From Dulcicalothrix desertica PCC 7102 (GTDB taxonomy: Bacteria; Cyanobacteriota; Cyanobacteriia; Cyanobacteriales; Nostocaceae), in assembly GCF_003991905.1 (NCBI RefSeq), contig NZ_RSCL01000006.1, positions 287,733 to 351,732 on the forward strand: a stretch of DNA of 64,000 nt. Reading direction: 5' to 3'. A program made the translations under genes and the position numbers. Shown here in pieces: positions 24,158 to 33,348 of this stretch (position 1 is its first letter; every line of letters starts with the position of its first letter). Under the pieces are notes generated by a model. That model worked only from the letters and a program-made list of their open reading frames with translations. It was not told where the DNA came from and did no database searches.

Positions 24158-26657
24158 TAAAGAGCGAGAAATTCAACTTCAATTTATTGAAGAAGCGAAT
24201 AATCACCTCAATACAATCGAAGTTGTACTATCAGAACCACAAATAAGTATCCATAATATAAATAATGCGATGCGTGCTGCTCACTCAATCAAAGGAGGAG
24301 CAGGAATGTTGAGCTTTGGAGTATTGAGTCAGTACGCGCATCAGCTTGAAGATGCGTTTAAAGTTTTAAAAACCAAAAAACAAAACTTAGATATAGATGA
24401 AATACAACCTCTTTTACTCGCGAGCGTAGACGGGTTACGTCAAATATTATCTCATTATACTTCCAATTTTAGTAACAATAATCACGCATCGATTGAAAAG
24501 ATTAGCGATTGTTTTGATAAACTACACGAAATACTCGGAGAAGCAAACCCAGAAGATGCATCAACTATTTTAGCAACCGAGGAAAACTCGCAAGAAATTA
24601 TTCCTTTAATTTTTCAAACTCAAGTCGAAGATTATTTACAGCAACTCGAATCACTTATACACCAAGAACCAGAGACTTTACGAGAAGAACTCGTGACAAT
24701 GGCAGGTGAATTAGGTGGTTTGGGGTACATGCTACAAATAGAATCATTTACCCAGTTATGCGAGTCAGTTATTAACTCCATATCGAACGCACAAACAGAC
24801 CACGAAGTTATCGAAATTAGTAAATCAGCACTACAAGCTTGGCGCCAATCTCAAACATTAATCCTCAAAAATCAACTAAATTCAATACCCACTGATCACA
24901 CTCCCCCTACTCCTCCCACCTCCACCACAACGAACACTACCTCACCCATTCGTATTGGAGCAAAACAACTAGAAGTTACCAACGATTTATCGAGTGAATT
25001 AACAATTCAGTGTCAAACATTAAAAATCAAGTTAGAAAACCTGAATGAACAATTCGGCAATTTAAAGTATTGTAGTAATAATATTGATTTAGAATATCGT
25101 GAATTTTCTTCAAACACCATAAATAAAGTACACTTAAAACCACTACAATCACAGATTTTTAAACTACAAGAAATAATTAATGATATTAACTTTAAACTTA
25201 TCGACTTCAATCAAACTAATTCTATATTAAATCGGACAGCCCAGAATTTGCAAAATTCGCTGACGCAAATACTAATGCGTCCACTCACAGATATTCTTGA
25301 ACGTTTTAAGCGCGCATTGCATGACTTAAGCATTGAGTATAATAAACCAGTTCAACTTAAAATTACAGGTGCCGAAACCTTAATTGAACGCAGTATATTA
25401 GATACAATACAAGAACCTTTATTACATATATTACGCAATGCTTTTGACCACGGTATCGAAGACCGACAGACTCGAATTAACCGAGGTAAACCTGAACAAG
25501 GCTTAATTGAAATAAGTGTTACAACTACTCAAAATAATATTATAATCGTAGTTCGTGACGATGGAAATGGTATCTCGACTGAAAAAGTCAGAAAGCGTGC
25601 AGAAGAAATAGGGTTTGATAGAACACTACTTGCACAAGCAACCGACGATGAATTATTACTACTAATATTTGAAGCAGGTTTTAGTACAAGTGATGAAGTT
25701 ACTGCACTTTCCGGCCGAGGTGTTGGCATGGATGTTGTGCGTAGTAACATTAAACAAATTGATGGAGACGTAAAAGTTTCTACACAATCAGGGAAAGGTA
25801 CACAATTTACCCTCACCATTCCCTTTAATGTATTAATATTTAAAGTGCTATTTATCGAATCTAACTCGATGTTATTAGCATGTCCAACTTCAACTACCCG
25901 CGAAGTATTATCGTTTACACCATCAGATATATTATTAGTAGCAGGTCAAGAATATTTACATTACCAAAATAGTAATATTCCATTAATTAACTTAGCCGAT
26001 TATCTGCACTTTCATTGTAACCATCCCAGTTGGCGCCACGACCATGTTACAGCAAAAACGGCTACAAAGTCGGCGCCTTGTGTATTAATAGTTGAATATC
26101 AACAGCAAAATATAGCAATAAAACTAGACCATTGTTGGGGTGAACTTGAAGCAATAATTCGCTCATTTGAATCGAATATAGCTTTGCCGACAGGATTTAC
26201 TAACTGTACAATTACTAACAACGGTCAAGTAGTTCCAATCATTAATTGGGAAAAATTACTATTCTCACCACCAACTCAAAACCAGACCATAAAAAACGAA
26301 GATAAAACAATTTTAATTATAGATGACTCTACCAACATTCGTCAGCTACTCACGCGGACACTGCAAAAAGCAGGTTATCAAGTTGAAGAAGCAAGCGACG
26401 GTTTACAAGGTCTCGAAAAGCTTCAAACAGCTTTATCAATAAAAGCCATAATTTGTGATATTGATATGCCTAACTTAGATGGATTTGGATTTTTAGCCAA
26501 AGCAAAAGCACAACCCAACTTTAAACACATACCAATTATTCTTTTAACATCACATACAGGCAACAGATATCGTAATCTTGCATTTCAACTTGGCGCCAAA
26601 GCATACCTATGTAAACCTTACAATGAGTACGAATTACTCAAAGTGTTAAACGAGTAG
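24150..26657 (+). CDS. cheA: CheA-type hybrid histidine kinase with C-terminal receiver
   Basis: 835 residues. I start it at ATG 24150, which has a GGAG ribosome site and overlaps the MCP stop (ATGGATGA); a TTG nine codons earlier is less likely. Domains: HPt with H45 (RAAHSIKGGAGML); a second HPt-like helical region without an obvious His; kinase ATPase with LLHILRNAFDHGIED, VRDDGNGIS and GRGVGMDVVRSNI; a CheW-like domain; and a receiver with ILIIDDSTNIRQLL, D770 (ICDIDMPNLDG) and YLCKPY. This is the PixL/HmpE/TaxAY architecture. It completes the operon, but no separate CheY or CheW gene lies within or beside it. Confidence 0.92.
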   Translation: MDDKEREIQLQFIEEANNHLNTIEVVLSEPQISIHNINNAMRAAHSIKGGAGMLSFGVLSQYAHQLEDAFKVLKTKKQNLDIDEIQPLLLASVDGLRQILSHYTSNFSNNNHASIEKISDCFDKLHEILGEANPEDASTILATEENSQEIIPLIFQTQVEDYLQQLESLIHQEPETLREELVTMAGELGGLGYMLQIESFTQLCESVINSISNAQTDHEVIEISKSALQAWRQSQTLILKNQLNSIPTDHTPPTPPTSTTTNTTSPIRIGAKQLEVTNDLSSELTIQCQTLKIKLENLNEQFGNLKYCSNNIDLEYREFSSNTINKVHLKPLQSQIFKLQEIINDINFKLIDFNQTNSILNRTAQNLQNSLTQILMRPLTDILERFKRALHDLSIEYNKPVQLKITGAETLIERSILDTIQEPLLHILRNAFDHGIEDRQTRINRGKPEQGLIEISVTTTQNNIIIVVRDDGNGISTEKVRKRAEEIGFDRTLLAQATDDELLLLIFEAGFSTSDEVTALSGRGVGMDVVRSNIKQIDGDVKVSTQSGKGTQFTLTIPFNVLIFKVLFIESNSMLLACPTSTTREVLSFTPSDILLVAGQEYLHYQNSNIPLINLADYLHFHCNHPSWRHDHVTAKTATKSAPCVLIVEYQQQNIAIKLDHCWGELEAIIRSFESNIALPTGFTNCTITNNGQVVPIINWEKLLFSPPTQNQTIKNEDKTILIIDDSTNIRQLLTRTLQKAGYQVEEASDGLQGLEKLQTALSIKAIICDIDMPNLDGFGFLAKAKAQPNFKHIPIILLTSHTGNRYRNLAFQLGAKAYLCKPYNEYELLKVLNE

Positions 26658-26785
26658 GCGCCTGTATAATTAATGACTTCAAATCACATCAATCATCAAT
26701 TCAAAATCATGACGAAAGTCACATATATTTATATCTAAAACCCGTAGAAAAATTCGACAAAATTAGATATTATTTATAACAATAT

Positions 26786-26816
26786 TGTGGGGTGGGCATC
26801 CTTGCCCGCCCGACTC
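26786..26816. repeat. GGGTGGGCATCCTTGCCCGCCC hairpin
   Basis: TGGGGTGGGCATCCTTGCCC followed by GCCCG forms an inverted repeat, one of a dispersed family with copies near 7520 and 43240. Confidence 0.7.
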
Positions 26817-26839
26817 CAACTACATTGGTGTGTGGTGTG

Positions 26840-27010
26840 ATGAACCTTGATTACAGAATCAGCATAGTTTTAGTACTTGCTTTATCATTATGTGTAATGA
26901 TTCCGAAATCGCTACAAGTAATGGCAAGTGACCGTTTTTGTCCAATCACAGAGGAATCAAGCCTTAAATCAACCTATTATTCTCAAAATTTCGGTCTCGA
27001 AACACAGTAA
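26840..27010 (+). CDS. Short secreted-peptide-like hypothetical
   Basis: From ATG 26840 this encodes 56 residues with a signal-peptide-like start (MNLDYRISIVLVLALSLCVMIP...VMA) and a short polar tail containing one cysteine. An upstream GTG (26792) would lie inside a dispersed repeat and is unlikely. No ribosome site is evident and no family is recognised. It may be real but could be chance; it lies between the taxis operon and a convergent gene. Confidence 0.35.
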   Translation: MNLDYRISIVLVLALSLCVMIPKSLQVMASDRFCPITEESSLKSTYYSQNFGLETQ

Positions 27011-27011
27011 C

Positions 27012-27045
27012 AAAAAAGGGTAAAGGAAATACCTTACCCTTTACT
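27012..27045 (-). terminator. Rho-independent terminator for the BioD/DRTGG gene
   Basis: On the minus strand AAAGGGTAAGG and CCTTTACCCTTT form a stem with a short loop, followed by a T run, 9 bp after the stop codon. Confidence 0.7.
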
Positions 27046-27053
27046 CCTTACCC

Positions 27054-28145
27054 CTACACAGCTGCTGGAGTTAAACCAAGCGACGATAACAAGCGGTCAA
27101 CATCAAAATTTTGAGCCATTAGTTCACGAATACAATTAACCTTAATAGGTTCGTGAACGCGCACTTGCCCAAAAGTTTTATCAACAATTTCCACAGTTGT
27201 TAATGTATCTAAATCTACTGACAAAATAGGTATTTCAAGTTCTTCAGCACGATTCAAAATAAAAGCTGGGGGTGGTAGCTGTCCTGTGAGAATCAAGCAT
27301 TGCGTCGAAGTTTCCAGCGCTGCTTGTTGAATTTCTATACGGTCTCCTCCTGTAACAACAGCCATATTATGACGCTTACGAAAATACTTCACGGCAGAAT
27401 TAACGTTCATTGCTCCAATCGCTAAACTTTCAACCATCATCAAATCTAAGCGTCCATTTCCACATAGAACTTGTGCGTTTAATTGATTAACTAGTTCTCT
27501 AACGCTAACACTGCGTAATAAATTATTATTAGGTAAAATACCTAACACAGGAATTGAAATCGACTCCAAGTATGGACGAACTGTTTTGTCCACAACTTCA
27601 AGTTGAGATAAGGGGATATCATTAATTACGACCCCAATCAAGCGATTTCCAATGCGCTCCTTCGCACTCTTAAGCGACTCCACTATCAGCAACGAACTAT
27701 AGCGACATACTAATAGTACTTTTGCATCAATAGCTTCAGCGATAGAAAGCAAAGACATATCAAACAAACAGCCTTCATCCAAACTACCTGCTCCTTCGAG
27801 CAATACCAAGTCTTTTGCTGGCAACTGAGAATATTGCTCAATAAAGGACTGTTTGTAATTTAATTTATCTTCACCAAGCAAGCGTTTTTGTATAGCTAAC
27901 TCATCCAAAGCAAGTAAGGTTGGCGCCTTAGAGCTTGCCGATAAATTGAGACTAGAGCCAATAAACTCTACGTCTTCCTCTACCAAACTGCCTTCGGATT
28001 CACTCAAACAGGTGCCCAAAGGTTTACCGTAAGCAATATCAAGCCCTTTTTGAATAAGCTGATGAGACAACCCTAAAACTGTCGTTGATTTACCACTGTA
28101 AGCTTCAGTCGAACCTACAAGTAGGTATTTCGGCGATTTTGGCAT
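27054..28145 (-). CDS. BioD-like/DRTGG protein (phosphotransacetylase-family annotation)
   Basis: 363 residues. The N-terminal half is a P-loop domain of the dethiobiotin synthetase (BioD) type: YLLVGSTEAYSGKSTTVLGLSHQL is the Walker A region, and LVLLEGAGSLDEG is the conserved acidic segment. Residues about 215-325 form a DRTGG domain (GNGRLDLMMVESLAIGAMNVNSAVKYF, VVTGGDRIEIQQAALETS), as in the regulatory part of some phosphotransacetylases. The catalytic phosphotransacetylase domain is absent, so despite the usual database name it is probably regulatory or nucleotide-sensing. It is monocistronic, with a terminator 9 bp downstream. Confidence 0.85.
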   Translation of the reverse strand: MPKSPKYLLVGSTEAYSGKSTTVLGLSHQLIQKGLDIAYGKPLGTCLSESEGSLVEEDVEFIGSSLNLSASSKAPTLLALDELAIQKRLLGEDKLNYKQSFIEQYSQLPAKDLVLLEGAGSLDEGCLFDMSLLSIAEAIDAKVLLVCRYSSLLIVESLKSAKERIGNRLIGVVINDIPLSQLEVVDKTVRPYLESISIPVLGILPNNNLLRSVSVRELVNQLNAQVLCGNGRLDLMMVESLAIGAMNVNSAVKYFRKRHNMAVVTGGDRIEIQQAALETSTQCLILTGQLPPPAFILNRAEELEIPILSVDLDTLTTVEIVDKTFGQVRVHEPIKVNCIRELMAQNFDVDRLLSSLGLTPAAV

Positions 28146-28594
28146 TCGGCACTCCTAATGTGATTCCGGAACTAACGTTTGAGCGCGGTTAATAAAAGAG
28201 GACAATTACAGCATAAAATGGCGCTATTGGAATTAAGTGCGTCTTTTTTCAACAGTATGATCTTTTTTTGCCGCAAGATAAAACTGAGCAAATAACTCCA
28301 AAACTTTTTTCAAAGCCATTTCACTCAGTAATAAGTTGTAAAATTTACCAAATCTTCCTTTCTTACGAAGCTTTGGGCGCCTAACCTAATCAAATGCATA
28401 AAAACACTTGACAAAAAATACATTTTAAGCATAGAAGATGCCAGCATTCAGGTAGGTGCTTATTAATTTTAAGTCGAACCAAACGTAAGCGACGAAACCC
28501 AAAAAAACCGGAAACCGGGTTTCTCCAGCACTAAACACGATAATCTTCAATTTAAACCAAAAGAAACCCGGTTTCTCGGACAATAAGCAGTTTC
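28146..28594. other. Intergenic region with an AAACCGGGTTTC repeat pair
   Basis: 449 bp without a gene. It holds the promoter region of the BioD/DRTGG gene (upper part) and a pair of AAACCGGGTTTC palindromes at 28510-28576. One GGCGCC is at 28377. Confidence 0.65.
28510..28576. repeat. Pair of AAACCGGGTTTC palindromes
   Basis: GGAAACCGGGTTTCT (28510-28524) and AGAAACCCGGTTTCT (28562-28576) are separated by 37 bp. The ends match the 81-bp elements at 3353 and 30726, but the core differs. It lies just after the EbsA-like gene. Confidence 0.8.
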
Positions 28595-28975
28595 TTAATT
28601 ATTTTCATCGATGCGTAGTAATTTGCGGTAAAAAGCCTGTGAAAAATCTGTTGTGCGGTTACGCTTGTAACTTTCTAGCAACTCAATCAAAAAATTAACA
28701 AACTCAAAACTAGCGGTCATCACTTCGTAGTTAAGTTCCGCATTGCCATCAAACTGGATTCGGCAGCGCGTTAAATCTGAAGGTAAGCTTGCGGCATTCC
28801 AGGTTGCCACAAAAGGAACACCTGAACCGGACTCAATTTTGCGCTCTCCCTCTAGACTTCCTTTTTGGTATAAGCTAATCGCATAAGGCAAAAAATTACG
28901 CTTGCTTCCCTGAACATAAGGCATGTAGACGCTAGCTTGCTGTTGTGTAGCAGCTTGAAGCTTATCGATTGCCAT
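28595..28975 (-). CDS. ebsA: EbsA-like protein (type IV pilus/biofilm factor family)
   Basis: 126 residues, soluble, no signal peptide. The sequence (VYMPYVQGSKRNFLPYAISLYQKGSLEG, VPFVATWNAASLPSDLTRCRIQFDGNAELNYEV, DFSQAFYRKLLRIDE) matches my recollection of the conserved cyanobacterial EbsA family, whose Synechococcus elongatus member is required for type IV pilus assembly and biofilm self-suppression. The gene stands alone with a palindrome pair after its stop codon. The match is from memory of the family and was not searched, so the symbol is given with moderate confidence. Confidence 0.65.
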   Translation of the reverse strand: MAIDKLQAATQQQASVYMPYVQGSKRNFLPYAISLYQKGSLEGERKIESGSGVPFVATWNAASLPSDLTRCRIQFDGNAELNYEVMTASFEFVNFLIELLESYKRNRTTDFSQAFYRKLLRIDENN

Positions 28976-29316
28976 AACTGAATTTTCCTTTGATACTGAG
29001 TTAACTAGTTGTGGATAGTGTTAACTTTAGTGTTCCCAAAAACACTTAATTATTCACACAGAAGCTCAATACAGAGATTGGTAATTAAAGCAACTCAAGA
29101 AAGAATATGAAAATGTCGGGTACAATAGGGCTGCACTTGCTTTTATGGGAGATAAAGAACGGTGGCGCCATAAATTCACCTATTTGCACGGTGGGTTAAG
29201 CTTTTTGTAATTTCTCTACTCAGAGATAATTATGAATAGTTTAGTAACTGGTGCGGCTGATTCAAAAACTTATAAAGCAAGTGTAAAAAAGTACTGGTGG
29301 TTGAATCAAGTGACCT
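28976..29316. other. Intergenic region upstream of the GT2 gene, containing a possible leader ORF
   Basis: 341 bp between divergent genes. One GGCGCC is at 29163. ATG 29232 opens a 37-codon frame (MNSLVTGAADSKTYKAS...) that ends at 29345, 29 bp inside the glycosyltransferase gene. No other coding signal seen. Confidence 0.5.
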
Positions 29317-30726
29317 ATGCCAGCGAATTCCTGGCCCGAGAATGATTATACAAGCGAGTTTGACCCGCTGACCTTGTTATCTGAGTTATCAGCAGACGAG
29401 GATTCCGTGGAAGAGGCAACTAATACCCTGTCACTTCCATCCCGATTTCAAAATCGAAGACGCAAAGCCGCTATAGTCCTATCTATAGTTTGGAGTAGCA
29501 CTATTGCCTTACATTTAATTTCTTGGGGTTCATTGTTTGTGTTGGGATTATCTACCATCGTAGGGCTTCATGCTCTTGTAGTGGTTTTTGCCCGACCAAG
29601 ACGGTACACAGAAGTTATTGAGGGTGAGCTACCTTTTGTGTCGTTATTAGTAGCAGCAAAAAATGAAGAAGCTGTTATTGGCAACCTCGCCAAAAATCTT
29701 TGTAGCTTGAAATATCCTCAAGATAATTACGAAGTTTGGATTGTTGACGATAATAGCAGCGATAATACCTCACTCGTTCTATCTCAAATCGCAAAAGAAT
29801 ACACTAACTTAAAAGTTTTGCGACGCTCCCCTGATGCAACTGGTGGAAAATCCGGCGCCCTTAACGAAGTTTTACCATTAACTAAAGGTGAAATTATCGC
29901 CGTTTTCGATGCCGATGCTCAAGTAGCCCCCGATTTACTTGTCAACATAGTACCCATGTTTCAACAGAAACAAGTTGGTGCAGTACAAGTAAGAAAAGCA
30001 ATAGCAAATGCCAGAGAGAACTTCTGGACTCAGGGACAAGCTGCTGAAATGGCGCTTGATACCTTTTTACAGTCGCATCGAAATGCGATTGGTGGAATAG
30101 GGGAACTGCGAGGGAACGGTCAATTTGTTCGTCGTCAAGCTTTAAACCGTTGTGGTGGTTGGAATGAAGAGACTATCACTGACGATTTAGATTTAACTTT
30201 ACGATTACATCTTGACAAATGGGATATTGAGTGTGTATTCGACCCGTCGGTAAAAGAAGAGGGTGTCACAAATGCACTAGCACTTTGGCATCAACGTAAC
30301 CGATGGGCAGAAGGTGGATACCAAAGGTATCTAGATTATTGGGATTTGCTTTTTCGGAATCGCCTTGGCGCCCGTAAAACGCTAGATATGTTGGTATTCC
30401 TGTTAACACAGTATATTGTGCCAACAGCAGCAGTACCAGACTTATTAATGGCATTAATTCGCCATCGTTCACCGATGTTAGCTCCAGTTACGGGCATTGC
30501 GGTTAGCATGTCGATGACAGGAATGTTCGTTGGATTATCGCGAATACGTAAAGATAAAAAATTTAGAGTCTCCGCGTATTTGTTAATCTTGCTTCAAACC
30601 CTTCGCGGCACTATATACATGCTCCACTGGTTAATCGTTATTAGCAGTGCTACGGCGCGTATGTCTGTACGACCCAAAAGGTTGAAGTGGGTAAAAACAG
30701 TACACCAAGGCAAAGTCAGTACATAA
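29317..30726 (+). CDS. Membrane glycosyltransferase, family GT2 (processive type)
   Basis: 469 residues. An acidic N-terminus is followed by two TM segments (about 50-90). The cytoplasmic GT2 domain has VSLLVAAKNEEAVIGNL, WIVDDNSSDNTS, the DXD-type FDADA, GELRGNGQFVRR, the TDDLDLTLRL acid and the QRNRW (QxxRW) motif. Further TM segments occur at about 350-450. The QxxRW motif points to a processive polysaccharide synthase of the cellulose/hyaluronan-synthase type or a related glycolipid synthase. The product is unknown. A 37-codon upstream ORF overlaps its start, which could couple translation. An 81-bp repeat begins at the stop codon. Confidence 0.88.
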   Translation: MPANSWPENDYTSEFDPLTLLSELSADEDSVEEATNTLSLPSRFQNRRRKAAIVLSIVWSSTIALHLISWGSLFVLGLSTIVGLHALVVVFARPRRYTEVIEGELPFVSLLVAAKNEEAVIGNLAKNLCSLKYPQDNYEVWIVDDNSSDNTSLVLSQIAKEYTNLKVLRRSPDATGGKSGALNEVLPLTKGEIIAVFDADAQVAPDLLVNIVPMFQQKQVGAVQVRKAIANARENFWTQGQAAEMALDTFLQSHRNAIGGIGELRGNGQFVRRQALNRCGGWNEETITDDLDLTLRLHLDKWDIECVFDPSVKEEGVTNALALWHQRNRWAEGGYQRYLDYWDLLFRNRLGARKTLDMLVFLLTQYIVPTAAVPDLLMALIRHRSPMLAPVTGIAVSMSMTGMFVGLSRIRKDKKFRVSAYLLILLQTLRGTIYMLHWLIVISSATARMSVRPKRLKWVKTVHQGKVST

Positions 30727-30806
30727 GAAACCCGGTTTCTATTCATTCATTGTCGCAGACAAATCTTTTTTTTATTACAAGATATCGACAAAGAAACCGG
30801 GTTTCT
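30726..30806. repeat. 81-bp dispersed element with AGAAACCGGGTTTCT ends, second copy
   Basis: AGAAACCCGGTTTCT (30726-30740) and AGAAACCGGGTTTCT (30792-30806) flank a core sharing CATTGTCGCAGACAAATC with the copy at 3353-3433. Same length and same gene-end location, between the convergent GT2 and dnaX stop codons. Confidence 0.9.
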
Positions 30807-30810
30807 AGTG

Positions 30811-33348
30811 TTATTCATCATCAGTTTCAACCACATCAATCAAATCAGACGATGCAGCAGAGTCCCCAAATTCTGCTGCATCTTCGTTATAGCCAATTAC
30901 TTGTCCATCAAAAAACTGTGCTAAACGTTCGGCAGCATACCAAACCTTCTCAACATCCACACTTGATACTGTGTTTGATTGTTGTATGGATAATGTTGAT
31001 GAAACTTCTTCGTCAGTCGGCGCCTCTTCAGTAAGTGCATCAACAGATAAATTAGATACATCAGATTTCTGTACAGGTGTTTCCTCTACAGGTTGCTGTA
31101 CCTGAGCATCTTGGGGAATATATTTTGGCGCCGTATTATTTAAATAATTTTGGGCGCCATTACCATTTTGTACAGAATTATCTTGTTCTTTATTTTGTTC
31201 TTTATTTAAGTACGATGTAGTATTTTGTAGATTATTTCCATTTTGAGTAGTTTTGTTACCATTACTCGATATAACAGAGTCAGGTTCTACATGTGTTGTC
31301 GGGGGAGGTTCCTCAGTCGTCGTATAAGCTACACCGTTTTCTTTAGTACGATTTGAACCTGAGTTAAGAACTTCTAGATTTACTGTAATTTCGCGATTAA
31401 AAGTAGCTTTAAAAGCTCGTCGAATAATCGGTAAGTCTTCTTGAACCCGTTTATGCCAAGCTTGTTTAACACCAAGTCGAGCTTCTTCAGAGCGAATTTC
31501 AATTACATTACACATTTGACGCAGCATTTCACGTCTTGATATAGGTTCAAGATTAGATAGTACTTTTTGCCAAGTTTGTGCTAGGTCGTCATTTGGATTG
31601 TTATTTATTGGTTGATTATTAGTAGGTGGCGCCTCTTTTGGAGCCGATTGAGACTGGGTTTGCGGTTGATTATTATTTACTGGTGGATTTATTGGTTGAT
31701 TTACTGGTGGATTTATTTGTGGATTTATTGGTTGTATGGGCGCCTTACCATTGGTCTGGGAGTTATTGTTATGTGGCTGCTGGGTAGGTATGGGCGCCGC
31801 TTGAACACTTATATTAGGACTATTAGGACTTGGCGCCGCAGTAGAAAGCGCAGATGGAAGTAAACCAAGAAGCGTAACTTCCAACCACAAACGCGGTTGA
31901 GTAGTATTTTTAAGTTGAACTTCAGCGTTTCGTAAATGCTGCTGTCCTGCCAAAATTCCATGAATATCAATGTTTTTTACCAATTCAACGAGAGCTTGCC
32001 AAGTTTCTTGAGTACAAGCAACCAAGTCACCACGGTTAGAAGCTGTTTTGGCAATCAGTAAATCTCGGTAAAAACCAGCCAGGTTTTGTAAAATAGTTAG
32101 CGGTTCGCGTCCTCTATCCAGAATTTGACGGGTAGTATCAATTAACTCTTCGGCATTATTAGCAGTGATAGCTTTAAATAACCAATACAAATCATGTTCG
32201 CTAACAGTACCTACCAAATCCCAAACATTATTTGGATTAACTTGCTCAGGCAATAAACTCAACTGGTCGAGTAAACTTTCCGCATCACGCAACCCACCCT
32301 GTGACAACTGTGCCACCAAAGTAATCGCTTCGGTTGTAATATTGATATTTTCTTTTATAGCTATATCAGTTAAATGAGATACCATCGCATCCAATGGTAT
32401 TCTACGAAAATCAAATCTTTGGCAACGCGAAATAATTGTAGGCAGTACTCTTTGCGGGTCAGTTGTAGCGAGTATAAAAACAATATGTTTAGGTGGTTCC
32501 TCTAGTGTTTTTAGTAGCGCATTAAACGCCTGGGTACTGAGCATGTGGCAGTTATGGACACTCAGTCCATTCGCAACAAAATTATGATTGTCTTCGACCT
32601 CAATATCATAGACACGCTCAATTCTACCTAATTTTACAAACTTAACTATCTCGAAACTTGTAGAAGGCGCCACAACCGCATTCACAGGGGATAGTATCTT
32701 GGTTCCTTCTTTGATATCTCTTGCTGGTATCCACCCTTGGTCAGTCCTAATTAAATGATTGCCTGTGCATCGAATTTCACGATTAGTTGTTTTGATAACC
32801 AAGGTTTGGCGTTCGCCTTGGTCGAACCAACGAACAACTCGTTTGTATTCCCAGTTTCCTGTGGAATCGTTATAACTTAGGACTTTCTTCCCTTTTATTT
32901 CAGGATTATCTATTCTGACTAATCCTTCGCTTGTTAATACGAGAGAATCTCCTGTTAGACATTCGTCGATGACATAAACCTTGTATCGACACTGGACTGG
33001 GGCAAACTGAGCTTTTTCGATGATGTCACGGACGTTTTCGACACCTGTGTTACTTGCTGCGTCTATTTCAATAACATCGACGGTATAACCTTTGGTAATT
33101 CCTAGGCAAACGTCGCACTTTTCACACGGTGTAGCTGTTGGGTGTGGGCCACTAAGGCAATTTAACGATTTGGCGAGAATACGCGCACTCGATGTTTTAC
33201 CAGTACCACGCGGGCCAGTAAATAAATACGCAGGCGCAATACGAGACGTGTTGATAGCATTAGTAAGAGTTGTTGCTATAGCAGATTGTCCCACCAGCTC
33301 TTTAAAGCTTTTTGGACGGTACTTGTGATGTAAGGGTTCGTAAGACAT
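30811..33348 (-). CDS. dnaX: DNA polymerase III subunit gamma/tau with in-frame mini-intein
   Basis: Clamp-loader ATPase of the replisome. I start it at ATG 33348 (MSYEPLHHKYRPKSF), the conserved family N-terminus, giving 845 residues; 15 upstream codons are spurious. Walker A is YLFTGPRGTGKTSSARI, four zinc-site cysteines lie in CLSGPHPTATPCEKCDVC, and Walker B VYVIDEC is split by a 137-residue intein before CHMLSTQAFN. SRC-type sensor motifs (ATTDPQRVLPTIISRCQRF) follow. The tau C-terminal part contains a Q/N/P-rich linker (PINPPVN repeats, about 530-640) and a DnaX domain V-like region, then an acidic tail. Function depends on intein removal by protein splicing. Confidence 0.95.
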   Translation of the reverse strand: MSYEPLHHKYRPKSFKELVGQSAIATTLTNAINTSRIAPAYLFTGPRGTGKTSSARILAKSLNCLSGPHPTATPCEKCDVCLGITKGYTVDVIEIDAASNTGVENVRDIIEKAQFAPVQCRYKVYVIDECLTGDSLVLTSEGLVRIDNPEIKGKKVLSYNDSTGNWEYKRVVRWFDQGERQTLVIKTTNREIRCTGNHLIRTDQGWIPARDIKEGTKILSPVNAVVAPSTSFEIVKFVKLGRIERVYDIEVEDNHNFVANGLSVHNCHMLSTQAFNALLKTLEEPPKHIVFILATTDPQRVLPTIISRCQRFDFRRIPLDAMVSHLTDIAIKENINITTEAITLVAQLSQGGLRDAESLLDQLSLLPEQVNPNNVWDLVGTVSEHDLYWLFKAITANNAEELIDTTRQILDRGREPLTILQNLAGFYRDLLIAKTASNRGDLVACTQETWQALVELVKNIDIHGILAGQQHLRNAEVQLKNTTQPRLWLEVTLLGLLPSALSTAAPSPNSPNISVQAAPIPTQQPHNNNSQTNGKAPIQPINPQINPPVNQPINPPVNNNQPQTQSQSAPKEAPPTNNQPINNNPNDDLAQTWQKVLSNLEPISRREMLRQMCNVIEIRSEEARLGVKQAWHKRVQEDLPIIRRAFKATFNREITVNLEVLNSGSNRTKENGVAYTTTEEPPPTTHVEPDSVISSNGNKTTQNGNNLQNTTSYLNKEQNKEQDNSVQNGNGAQNYLNNTAPKYIPQDAQVQQPVEETPVQKSDVSNLSVDALTEEAPTDEEVSSTLSIQQSNTVSSVDVEKVWYAAERLAQFFDGQVIGYNEDAAEFGDSAASSDLIDVVETDDE
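32551..32961 (-). mobile_element. DnaX mini-intein (137 residues, no homing endonuclease)
   Basis: Splicing motifs: block A starts with C1 (CLTGDSLVLTSEG), block B has TGNH (REIRCTGNHLIRTDQGWIPA), block F is RVYDIEVEDNHNFVANG, and block G ends LSVHN followed by Cys (+1) of the extein CHMLS. The stretch between blocks B and F is only about 40 residues, too short for a LAGLIDADG or HNH endonuclease. Insertion lies between Glu and Cys of the Walker B DEC motif, a highly conserved site of the type inteins favour. Synechocystis DnaX is known to carry an intein. Confidence 0.95.

Noticed and set aside
28146-28594. Riboswitch or small RNA upstream of the BioD/DRTGG gene
   Set aside because: No recognisable conserved riboswitch core or strong structured block apart from the repeat palindromes.
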